From positions 1 to 6,583 of the forward strand of contig JAJAZF010000036.1 of NCBI GenBank assembly GCA_026785875.1: a DNA stretch of 6,583 nt, given 5' to 3'. This DNA comes from Chamaesiphon sp. GTDB lineage: Bacteria > Cyanobacteriota > Cyanobacteriia > Cyanobacteriales > Chamaesiphonaceae. Shown piece after piece: positions 1 to 4,910 of this stretch (positions are counted from its first letter, which is position 1; each line of letters opens with the position of its first letter). The notes beneath the pieces are model-generated. The model saw nothing but the letters and a program-made list of their open reading frames with translations, was not told where the DNA came from and did not search any database. Both the position numbers and the translations under genes were made by a program.

Positions 1-165
1 AGGACTGACTGAAAAACTCGGTGATTTTTCTTGATGAAATGGGCAGGAACCGAGATAATCTTTGCCGCGTTTTTTCAGAACGACATGTTCGCCCACCACA
101 TCGACAATATCGACTTTAGCTTTAACTTCTTCGATCGTATCAGGATGTAAACGGGGGATATTCAT
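1..165 (-). CDS. dnaG: DNA primase DnaG, N-terminal fragment (continues off the left edge)
   Basis: DnaG makes the RNA primers that start leading and lagging strands at the replication fork. The 55 visible codons run from an ATG at 163-165 on the minus strand to the window edge without a stop. They begin MNIPRLHPDTIEEVKAKVDI and include KKRGKDYLGSCPFHQEKSPS, the start of the CHC2-type zinc-binding domain of bacterial primases. C41 and H44 are the first two zinc ligands; the second ligand pair, the TOPRIM domain and the helicase-binding domain lie outside the window. The start is secure because this N-terminus matches the family from its first residues. No Shine-Dalgarno sequence is evident; a heptamer repeat occupies the region just upstream. 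Only the partial length limits confidence. Confidence 0.93.
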   Translation of the reverse strand, partial: MNIPRLHPDTIEEVKAKVDIVDVVGEHVVLKKRGKDYLGSCPFHQEKSPSFSVSP

Positions 166-176
166 GAGTTAGTTAA

Positions 177-191
177 TAGTGGATAGTGGAT
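177..191. repeat. heptanucleotide tandem repeat in front of dnaG
   Basis: TAGTGGA occurs twice head to tail (177-183, 184-190), followed by one more T. Short tandem heptamers of this kind are common in filamentous cyanobacteria. It lies 11 nt upstream of the dnaG start codon, inside the likely 5' untranslated leader. Confidence 0.6.
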
Positions 192-226
192 CGCCACCAA
201 ATATATTTTTATATATCCTCGACATT

Positions 227-239
227 TCTACAATGTAGA
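227..239. promoter_or_regulatory. 13-bp perfect palindrome, possible operator upstream of dnaG
   Basis: TCTACA-A-TGTAGA is a perfect inverted repeat with a single central base, 62 nt upstream of the dnaG start codon. It does not fit the NtcA consensus (GTA-N8-TAC). Protein binding is inferred only from symmetry and position. Confidence 0.25.
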
Positions 240-433
240 TACTTTTAATGCCCGATCTTCCGCTGCCATTTTTTCAATATTGAGCATACTCACGATCGTT
301 ATGGATTAATATTTGTGTCATTTTTAAATAGAAAATTCAAAATACCACTAGTAGCAGTCGAGCCAGTAGGGTGGACATTTCCCACTCACTAAATTTCAAT
401 AATTAAAATCAAATTATCTGATCAATTCTATAA

Positions 434-1003
434 TTACTCAAATACAATCCCGCGATAGACTTGCTCGATCGAGAGACTGAGGTTGATACTTTTAAGTTCG
501 ATAATATCTCCAGCACGATAATTAATAATTACCCATTCTCCCGCATCATTCTTATGATAAATGTCGATCGCCATCGATCTAGCACTAACTAAAACGTAAT
601 CCTGCAAAATGGGATTGCGACGGTACCTATAAAACTTTTCACCACGGTCGTAAGCTTCAGTACTATCTGATAAAACTTCAATTATCAAACATGGATAAAT
701 AATATATTGAGTATTATTTCGATCTCTCTCATCACAAGTCACGCTTCCATCGGGATAACTATAGTCATCAGTTCCGAGAATGTTAATTCTGGCATCAGAA
801 TTAAGAGTTCTACAGGCACTATTATCTAAATGATTTCCCAATAACCGATTAAACTTTGAAGCAATCTCACTATGATTTATAGTTCCACCACTCATCGCAT
901 AAACTTCACCATCAATGTATTCGTGACGCTCTAATTGCTGTTCTTCCCAAGCAAAATACTCTTGAGGAGTGAATCGTAGATCGCTATCTTTTACTGCAAC
1001 CAT
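434..1003 (-). CDS. Uma2-family (DUF820) PD-(D/E)xK nuclease-fold protein
   Basis: This 189-residue protein belongs to the Uma2/DUF820 family, which is strongly expanded in cyanobacteria and has a restriction-endonuclease-like fold; its biological role is not established. The family pattern is visible in order: N-terminal RFTPQEYFAWEEQ (10-22), the HEYIDGEVYAMSGGT segment (27-41), YPDG with D85, IIEVLSDSTEAYDRGEKFYRY with E109 and K123, and a late LVSARSMAIDIYH strand (138-150). D85, E109 and K123 are the expected PD-(D/E)xK catalytic set, so the fold looks intact. The length is normal. The start is supported by a GAGG Shine-Dalgarno 7 nt upstream. It lies 94 bp downstream of cobW on the same strand and probably has its own promoter there. 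Substrate and cellular function cannot be told from sequence. Confidence 0.88.
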   Translation of the reverse strand: MVAVKDSDLRFTPQEYFAWEEQQLERHEYIDGEVYAMSGGTINHSEIASKFNRLLGNHLDNSACRTLNSDARINILGTDDYSYPDGSVTCDERDRNNTQYIIYPCLIIEVLSDSTEAYDRGEKFYRYRRNPILQDYVLVSARSMAIDIYHKNDAGEWVIINYRAGDIIELKSINLSLSIEQVYRGIVFE

Positions 1004-1010
1004 TAGATAA

Positions 1011-1014
1011 CCTC
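1011..1014 (-). promoter_or_regulatory. Shine-Dalgarno site of the Uma2 gene
   Basis: On the minus strand GAGG lies 7 nt before the ATG at 1003, a good match to the anti-SD sequence at normal spacing. It fixes the start codon. Confidence 0.6.
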
Positions 1015-1086
1015 AAATCATTTTACCTGAATTTTCACTGGATAAGCTGCTATATTCTAACGATCGAGACCGAAATTACTTATTTA

Positions 1087-1092
1087 ATTATA
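1087..1092 (-). promoter_or_regulatory. possible -10 box for the Uma2 gene
   Basis: The minus strand reads TATAAT, 84 nt upstream of the Uma2 start and just past the cobW stop codon. No recognisable -35 hexamer lies 16-18 bp upstream (that stretch is in the cobW coding end), so this rests on the -10 match alone. Confidence 0.3.
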
Positions 1093-1097
1093 CCAAA

Positions 1098-2174
1098 TTA
1101 CACTCGCAGCGATGCTCTAGCTTCAGATGCTCCATCAACAGCTAAAGCGGTATTAATCGATCCTGGATCGATCGAGTGTCCGATAAATACTAGTTTAGTC
1201 TCCCGTCGCTCGTCGGTGCGCCAAGGTCTGTCGTAAAATTGCTCGAACCGATTCCCCACGCCTTGAATGACTAGCCGCATCGGTTTATTTGGTACGGCGA
1301 CAAATCCCTTAATTCGATATATTTCCTGTTGGGCGACGAGCAGTTCTAATTTTTGGCGCAATTGTTCGGGGTCAAATTCACGATCGATAATCAGATTAAT
1401 CGAGTTAATATCATCATCATGCTCGTGGTCTTCTTCGGTATCGTGATGACTGGGACGTTCTTCGAGATGGTCTTCTACCGCCGCATTCAATCCTAAGATG
1501 GTATCTACATCTACAATCCCGCGATCGCTAGTAACTATTTTCACCGAGCGCGGGAGTTCTTGGTTGATTAGATCGATCGTTTGTTGATATTGCTCGGCAC
1601 TCACCAGATCGGCTTTATTTAAAATCACCAAATCCGCACAAGCCAACTGATCCTCAAATAATTCCTGCAATGGAGTCTCATGATCTAGATTTTCATCCTC
1701 CTGTCTGAGCGCGTCCACAGCCGCCGGATCGCTAGCAAACCTCCCATCCGCCACCGCATCGCAATCAACCACCGTAATCACCGCATCTACCGTCGCAGCA
1801 GTGCGAATTTCTGGCCATCTGAAGGCAGTAATTAGCGGCTTGGGTAGTGCCAAACCGGAAGTTTCGATCAAAATGCAGTCAATGTCATCCCGACGCGCGA
1901 TCAAAGCCTGCATCGTGGGGAGAAATTCTTCCTGTACCGTACAGCACAAGCAACCATTAGTTAGCTCGACAATATTACTAGGTGCTTCAATCCCATCATC
2001 GGGGCAGACTTGACAGGAGCGCAACAGCTCACCATCGATGCCCAATTCGCCAAATTCATTGACAATTACGGCAATGCGTCGCCCTTGATTGTGGGTGAGC
2101 AAATGTCGAATCAGCGTAGTTTTGCCACTACCCAAGAATCCAGTAATGACGGTGACGGGAATTTTTTTTGCCAT
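1098..2174 (-). CDS. cobW: CobW-type COG0523 GTPase metallochaperone, cobalamin-linked
   Basis: COG0523 proteins are G3E GTPases that deliver metal ions to target enzymes; CobW members are associated with cobalt supply for cobalamin synthesis. Using the ATG at 2174 gives 358 residues. Visible features: Walker A GFLGSGKTT (12-20), the family metal-binding motif GCLCC (C75, C77, C78), ILIETSG (102-107), the guanine-specificity motif NKAD (186-189), a His/Asp/Glu-rich linker (about 243-255, HHDTEEDHEHDDD) likely to bind metal, and a CobW C-terminal domain (about 258-335). The open frame continues to an ATG at 2261, but those 29 codons are the 3' half of a cobalamin riboswitch and are not family-like; MAKKIPVTVITGFLGSGKTT is the usual N-terminus. 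No Shine-Dalgarno is obvious. The B12 riboswitch favours cobalt over the zinc-linked branch of the family. Confidence 0.9.
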   Translation of the reverse strand: MAKKIPVTVITGFLGSGKTTLIRHLLTHNQGRRIAVIVNEFGELGIDGELLRSCQVCPDDGIEAPSNIVELTNGCLCCTVQEEFLPTMQALIARRDDIDCILIETSGLALPKPLITAFRWPEIRTAATVDAVITVVDCDAVADGRFASDPAAVDALRQEDENLDHETPLQELFEDQLACADLVILNKADLVSAEQYQQTIDLINQELPRSVKIVTSDRGIVDVDTILGLNAAVEDHLEERPSHHDTEEDHEHDDDINSINLIIDREFDPEQLRQKLELLVAQQEIYRIKGFVAVPNKPMRLVIQGVGNRFEQFYDRPWRTDERRETKLVFIGHSIDPGSINTALAVDGASEARASLRV

Positions 2175-2216
2175 GTTAATTTTAAACTGTGTGCCTCGCA
2201 TAGATGGGAATATGGC

Positions 2217-2339
2217 AACTCGGCGGGCATCATGATCGATCGATTCAGACTTTGAATCCATTTACAGTTGCCCAGGTAGCGTTGGCTTTGCACCAAATCC
2301 CCGTTACCTCTACTGGCTGCTCCCCAATAGCACCGAGTT
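2217..2339 (-). ncRNA. cobalamin (B12) riboswitch aptamer in the cobW leader
   Basis: Read on the minus strand, this stretch has the landmarks of the cobalamin riboswitch. AACTCGGTG (2339-2331) pairs with CGCCGAGTT (2225-2217), a 9-bp closing stem with one G-U. AGGTA (2309-2305) pairs with TACCT (2278-2274). The P6-like hairpin is TTGG (2296-2293) with CCAA (2285-2282) around a TGCAAAG loop. GGGCAACTGTAA (2273-2262) corresponds to the conserved CGCAACTGT core. AAGTCTGAAT (2252-2243) and GCCCGCC (2228-2222) are the two halves of the 3' box, here separated by 14 nt. It is compact, lacking the long optional P8-P10 arm. It lies 42 nt upstream of the cobW start, a natural target. B12 binding would normally lower expression. 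A covariance-model search was not run. Confidence 0.87.
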
Positions 2340-2367
2340 CGGTCTTCTAGTTTACCGCAACCCCACG

Positions 2368-2383
2368 CCAACAATTGTGTTGG
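2368..2383. repeat. short inverted repeat upstream of the riboswitch
   Basis: CCAACA (2368-2373) and TGTTGG (2378-2383) form a perfect 6-bp inverted repeat around ATTG. It lies in the larE-cobW divergent region, 28 bp upstream of the aptamer's closing stem, and could be an operator or a small leader hairpin. Function is not known. Confidence 0.3.
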
Positions 2384-2440
2384 ATCTGGTCTTGTCACAG
2401 CGAGATCTGTCCGATCGGCTTCCCCACCAATCACCTAAAA

Positions 2441-2467
2441 TGGACAACTCATCAGATTTGATATAAT
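2441..2467 (+). promoter_or_regulatory. candidate sigma-70 promoter for larE
   Basis: A perfect -10 hexamer TATAAT (2462-2467) lies 44 nt upstream of the larE ATG. TGGACA (2441-2446) matches the -35 consensus at five of six positions, but the 15-bp spacer is short. Transcription would start near 2474 and give a leader of roughly 38 nt. Confidence 0.45.
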
Positions 2468-2511
2468 CAGAAATGCTAGCTATCATCACTAGGTAAAATT
2501 AATTCGACCGA

Positions 2512-3327
2512 ATGTTAGAACTAAAACTAGAAAGACTTCGCCATCTATTTGTAGAAATGGAGCAAGCCCTGATTGCTTATTCGGGCGGGATTGATAGTAC
2601 TTTAGTTGCTAAAATTGCCTACGATGTTTTGGGCGATCGAGCATTGGCGGTAACTGCGAAATCTCCATCTTTGTTACCGGAAGAATTAGAAGACGCGATC
2701 GCCCAAGCACAATCGATCGGTATTGCCCATCAGATTGTCGAAACTCATGAGATGGACAATCCTAATTATTCATCTAATCCAATCAATCGGTGCTATTTTT
2801 GCAAAAGTGAACTTCACGATACACTCAAACCATTAGCCCTAAAACTTGGATACCACTATGTTATCGATGGTGTGAATGCTGACGATTTGCAAGACTATCG
2901 CCCAGGTATCCAAGCCGCGAAAGAACGGGGTGCTAGATCGCCCTTAGCCGAGCTAGGAATTACTAAAATGGAAGTTCGAGAGATCGCTCGATCTCTCGGT
3001 TTATCCTGCTGGAATAAACCCGCCCAACCATGTCTAAGTTCGCGGTTTCCCTATGGCGAAGAGATTACAATTCCCAAATTAAATCGCGTGGGTAGAGCCG
3101 AGATTTATCTACGTCGATTGGGGTATGAAAATGTCCGGGTTAGATCGATCGACGACACCGCCAAGATTGAATTACCAGCGGAGCGCATTCAACAGTTTAT
3201 AGCTAATGTAGATCTAGTAGCCTTAACCCAAACCTTTCGATCGTTTGGATTTGTCTATGTCACACTAGATTTAGAAGGATATCGCAGCGGTAAATTAAAT
3301 CAGGTACTACCGCAATTTGCTAATTAA
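2512..3327 (+). CDS. larE: LarE-type ATP-dependent sulfur transferase (nickel-pincer cofactor synthesis)
   Basis: LarE adenylates pyridinium-3,5-biscarboxylic acid mononucleotide and inserts sulfur, a step in making the nickel-pincer cofactor of lactate racemase and related LarA-type enzymes. The 271 residues match family length. Visible features: PP-loop ATP-binding motif SGGIDST (24-30), INRCYFCKSEL with C94 and C97 (91-101), DGVNADDLQDYRPG (119-132), SPLAELGITKMEVREIARSLGL (143-164), and WNKPAQPCLSSRFPYGE (167-183) with C174 at the position of the sulfur-donating cysteine in Lactobacillus LarE. C94, C97 and C174 together resemble the three-cysteine, iron-sulfur-cluster type of LarE rather than the single-cysteine sacrificial type; this is inferred. 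The ATG is the only sensible start, since an in-frame stop (2500-2502) lies four codons upstream; the Shine-Dalgarno is weak. larA, larB and larC are not in the window. Confidence 0.9.
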   Translation: MLELKLERLRHLFVEMEQALIAYSGGIDSTLVAKIAYDVLGDRALAVTAKSPSLLPEELEDAIAQAQSIGIAHQIVETHEMDNPNYSSNPINRCYFCKSELHDTLKPLALKLGYHYVIDGVNADDLQDYRPGIQAAKERGARSPLAELGITKMEVREIARSLGLSCWNKPAQPCLSSRFPYGEEITIPKLNRVGRAEIYLRRLGYENVRVRSIDDTAKIELPAERIQQFIANVDLVALTQTFRSFGFVYVTLDLEGYRSGKLNQVLPQFAN

Positions 3328-3350
3328 TGCCCGATTAAAGATGTATATGT

Positions 3351-3381
3351 AGGGTGTGTCCCAGATAATAACGCACCTTTT
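3351..3381 (+). terminator. weak hairpin terminator after larE
   Basis: AGGGTGTG (3351-3358) can pair with CGCACCTT (3372-3379), including two G-U pairs, around a 13-nt loop, and a short T run follows (3378-3381). It lies in the 56-bp gap between convergent larE and the DUF3611 gene. The loop is long and the T run short. The sequence also resembles the 'tagggtg...cgcacc' dispersed repeats of cyanobacteria. Confidence 0.4.
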
Positions 3382-3383
3382 GC

Positions 3384-3953
3384 TTACTGTTTATTAATTT
3401 GATTTAATAACCACAGCGAACCAACAATACCGATAAAATGAGCGGTAATCGTATGTGTATTAGCCAGCACGATAAAAATGTCCAAAGGCTGAATAATCTT
3501 ACTTAAAGCATCAGGGCTAAACAGTGCAAAAGATGTTACGGAAGATAGGGATTTACCCAACAGCGTTCCGGCGATCGCTTCTGCGCCCAGTACACTCGAT
3601 CCCATCCCCAACACGGAAGACAATAAACCCCAGCGGACGATTTTAATTGTCTCAGATTTTTTGGGACGGAGGGCGGGATTTTTGAGCTTGCGGGAGGTCA
3701 TCACATAGCGAAATGACCAGTAAGTGCTGCCGTACAGGATCAGCAAGCCACCCACAGCAAAGAGTAGACTTCCCCCCGTACCAGGATTGCTCGCGCCCGT
3801 ACTGGCAAAGGGTAGCGCGAATACAAAAATTAAGCTGGAAACTACGGCTAAAACAAGTTGCAGCCAAAAGCCCGCCCAGCCGACGAGTCGGAGCTGTGCG
3901 GCGATTTTTCGCACAGTTTGTGGAGTGTTGCTGTTAATTTCTAGATTTGACAT
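3384..3953 (-). CDS. DUF3611 family membrane protein (Tic21/PIC1-like)
   Basis: This 189-residue protein belongs to the DUF3611 family of cyanobacteria and plastids, to which I place chloroplast Tic21/PIC1, proposed as an import-translocon component or an iron permease; the bacterial role is unsettled. Four hydrophobic segments are visible at about 24-49, 60-84, 105-132 and 157-184, with a polar N-terminus and no cleavable signal peptide. Family-like signatures are RPKKSETIKIVRWGLLSSVL (96-115), LGAEAIAGTLLGKSL (122-136) and QPLDIFIVLANTHTITAHFI (155-174). The protein should sit in the cytoplasmic or thylakoid membrane. The start at 3953 gives the expected N-terminus (NTPQTVRKIAAQLRLVGWAGFW follows after a short lead). 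It converges on larE and diverges from padR, so it is probably transcribed alone. Confidence 0.83.
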   Translation of the reverse strand: MSNLEINSNTPQTVRKIAAQLRLVGWAGFWLQLVLAVVSSLIFVFALPFASTGASNPGTGGSLLFAVGGLLILYGSTYWSFRYVMTSRKLKNPALRPKKSETIKIVRWGLLSSVLGMGSSVLGAEAIAGTLLGKSLSSVTSFALFSPDALSKIIQPLDIFIVLANTHTITAHFIGIVGSLWLLNQINKQ

Positions 3954-3985
3954 AAATATTAGTTAAGAAATTAATAAAAATATAC

Positions 3986-3995
3986 GATAATTATC
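3986..3995. promoter_or_regulatory. GATAATTATC palindrome in the DUF3611 promoter region
   Basis: A perfect 10-bp palindrome lies 32 bp upstream of the DUF3611 start, where a promoter or operator is expected. It resembles the half-sites of Fur/Zur boxes (GATAAT...ATTATC) but is shorter than a full box. AT-rich DNA makes chance likely. Confidence 0.22.
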
Positions 3996-4201
3996 CCTTG
4001 GCGTAAATTGAATGAGTTAAGCTAAAAACTGGGTATTTATAGTCCGATCGAACAATCCGCTCACCCCATTACCCATAGAGATTGTTTTCCTGTCTTGTTT
4101 CTACAGATTTATTTCGACCTGCTTAAAGTCAGCACTCACGCCATCAGTGCCTCCAGCTTTCAGGCTAGGTGAGGATTAAAACGAACGAATACCAATATTA
4201 T

Positions 4202-4208
4202 AAGGTGG
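4202..4208 (+). promoter_or_regulatory. Shine-Dalgarno site that decides the padR start
   Basis: AAGGTGG, one mismatch from AAGGAGG, lies 8 nt before the ATG at 4217. It supports this start over the upstream in-frame GTG at 4169. Confidence 0.6.
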
Positions 4209-4216
4209 TAACAGCT

Positions 4217-4615
4217 ATGAACTTTGAAGATATTTATTGCTTTTTCCGTAAACCACCACCACTCTATCTAAACCAGGAGTTGGCGGTTTGTTATATTCTC
4301 GATATTCTACTTCAGGGCGATTCTTATGGTACTGAATTGATTGCCAGATTGGAGCATGAATCTTCAACCTATCGGCTCTCAGATACTGTTTTGTACAGTG
4401 CCATTAAGTTCCTAGAAGGTTCAGGTACCATCGTGGGCTACTGGAAAAAAGTTGAAGGTCGCGGTCGTCCGCGCCGGATGTATCAAATTGACCCTGAGTG
4501 GACGACTAAAGCTAGGGAGCTGGCGTATTTCTGGGAGCAATACTCCAACTCCCATTCTACCCCTGCCGCTGGTAGCTCGTCCTTAGAGAGTCAAGCATTA
4601 TCGCTCGGTAGCTAA
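4217..4615 (+). CDS. PadR-family winged-helix transcriptional regulator
   Basis: PadR proteins are small dimeric DNA-binding repressors with a winged helix. This one has 132 residues from the ATG at 4217. It opens MNFEDIYCFFRKPPPLYLNQ, a lead I associate with cyanobacterial PadR proteins, followed by ELAVCYILDILLQGDSYGTELIARLE (21-46), the recognition region RLSDTVLYSAIKFLEGSG (53-70), and the wing YWKKVEGRGRPRRMYQI (75-91), whose GRGRPRRMY is the hallmark of the family. The tail (about 110-132) is Ser-rich and probably disordered, and there is no long C-terminal PadR dimerisation domain, so it is a short-type member. An upstream GTG at 4169 would add 16 unconserved residues. Target genes are unknown; the DUF3611 gene and padR itself are the nearest candidates. 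A palindromic insertion starts 9 bp after the stop. Confidence 0.85.
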   Translation: MNFEDIYCFFRKPPPLYLNQELAVCYILDILLQGDSYGTELIARLEHESSTYRLSDTVLYSAIKFLEGSGTIVGYWKKVEGRGRPRRMYQIDPEWTTKARELAYFWEQYSNSHSTPAAGSSSLESQALSLGS

Positions 4616-4623
4616 GAATTAGC
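4616..4623. repeat. target-site duplication, left copy
   Basis: GAATTAGC immediately precedes the left end of the MITE-like element and is repeated exactly after its right end at 4759-4766. It starts at the base after the padR stop codon. Confidence 0.75.
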
Positions 4624-4758
4624 GGCGTTGCTGAATTAAGGTATGAAACGCACAAATAATTTTTGTAGGGGTAGTGCCTTGTGCTTACCCCGCATTGATT
4701 AAGGGTAAGCACAAGGCATTACCCCTACACAGAAATCATACCCCGATTCAGCAACGCC
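4624..4758. mobile_element. MITE-like palindromic element with nested inverted repeats
   Basis: This 135-bp element has perfect 13-bp terminal inverted repeats, GGCGTTGCTGAAT (4624-4636) and its reverse complement (4746-4758). A second matching block follows inside (GGTATGA 4640-4646 against TCATACC 4736-4742). It is flanked by a perfect 8-bp direct repeat, GAATTAGC (4616-4623 and 4759-4766), as expected for transposition. It contains no transposase gene, so it would need one supplied elsewhere. The ends recall the GG...TTGCTG or GTTGAA ends of some IS1 and IS5/IS903-type elements; the parent family is not certain, though an 8-bp duplication fits IS1, IS6 or ISL3 types. Its centre is a second long palindrome. 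Confidence 0.75.
4664..4729. repeat. inner long palindrome of the MITE-like element
   Basis: Two 27-nt arms (4664-4690 and 4703-4729) are reverse complements with a single mismatch, around a 12-nt loop. The arms begin TGTAGGGGTA and end with GCTTACCC. The transcript would form a very stable hairpin. It may be a separate dispersed repeat nested in the outer element: left and right spacers to the outer arms differ (17 and 6 nt). Confidence 0.8.
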
Positions 4759-4766
4759 GAATTAGC
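4759..4766. repeat. target-site duplication, right copy
   Basis: GAATTAGC directly follows the right end of the MITE-like element and is identical to the copy at 4616-4623. Confidence 0.75.
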
Positions 4767-4816
4767 CAAAATTCTCAAACTATTACTCAACCCTTCGATC
4801 TCAACAATAACAGTGT

Positions 4817-4842
4817 AAAGCAGGTGCCACACCTGCTTTTTT
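4817..4842 (+). terminator. intrinsic terminator between padR and the cryptochrome gene
   Basis: AAAGCAGGTG (4817-4826) pairs perfectly over 10 bp with CACCTGCTTT (4830-4839) around a CCA loop, and six T's (4837-4842) close the stem and follow it. This is a textbook Rho-independent terminator, uncommon in cyanobacteria. It should end padR transcripts that pass the MITE-like element and separates padR from the cryptochrome gene. Confidence 0.8.
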
Positions 4843-4885
4843 ACTGGTCAGATATGTTAACTTAAATGACGGGACTGACCCTCGA

Positions 4886-4902
4886 CTGTCAACTGTCAAC
4901 TG
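4886..4902. repeat. heptanucleotide tandem repeat in front of the cryptochrome gene
   Basis: CTGTCAA occurs twice in tandem (4886-4892, 4893-4899) plus a further CTG. It ends 8 nt before the ATG at 4911, occupying the ribosome-binding region. The type is that of the short tandem heptamers of filamentous cyanobacteria. Confidence 0.6.
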
Positions 4903-4910
4903 GTTTAATA

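Larger units (their letters stand above)
166..433. other. AT-rich intergenic region between dnaG and the Uma2 gene
   Basis: No convincing gene lies here on either strand. It contains the heptamer repeat near dnaG, an A/T-rich near-palindrome (about 201-216), a perfect 13-bp palindrome TCTACAATGTAGA (227-239), and at about 366-386 a degenerate piece resembling the 'tagggtgg...cccac' short repeats of cyanobacteria, with GTGG (371-374) able to pair with CCAC (382-385). The dnaG promoter must lie here or further upstream, but no -35/-10 pair stands out. No clear terminator is seen after the Uma2 gene. Confidence 0.5.
3954..4216. other. divergent intergenic region between the DUF3611 gene and padR
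   Basis: These 263 bp must hold both promoters. On the plus strand TATAGT (4038-4043) is a possible -10 for padR, but no good -35 lies at the right distance. On the minus strand the stretch 3956-3995 is AT-rich, with no clear hexamer pair. No additional gene or RNA is apparent. Confidence 0.45.

Noticed and set aside
1801..2255. Plus-strand open frames antisense to cobW
   Set aside because: They lie opposite a well-conserved gene in other frames and show no protein-family features.
2111..2434. 107-codon minus-strand open frame overlapping the cobW start
   Set aside because: It runs through the riboswitch leader in a different frame from cobW; the sequence is explained by RNA structure.
3652..3966. 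Small frames on both strands across the DUF3611 gene
   Set aside because: They are shadows of the membrane-protein gene; the DUF3611 frame carries the conserved motifs.
4169..4216. GTG start giving a 16-residue longer PadR protein
   Set aside because: The ATG at 4217 has a good Shine-Dalgarno at 8 nt and begins the family-like MNFEDIYCFF; the upstream residues look non-coding.
4616..4766. CRISPR-like or tRNA-like reading of the repeat structure
   Set aside because: There is one nested palindrome with a target duplication, not regularly spaced direct repeats, and no cloverleaf can be drawn.
4674..4865. 63-codon open frame on the plus strand
   Set aside because: It is a read-through of the MITE-like palindrome and the terminator; no ribosome-binding site or recognisable domain.
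4866..4910. Earlier ATG for the cryptochrome gene
   Set aside because: The 15 added codons cross a heptamer repeat and have no family similarity, while photolyase homology begins right after the ATG at 4911.
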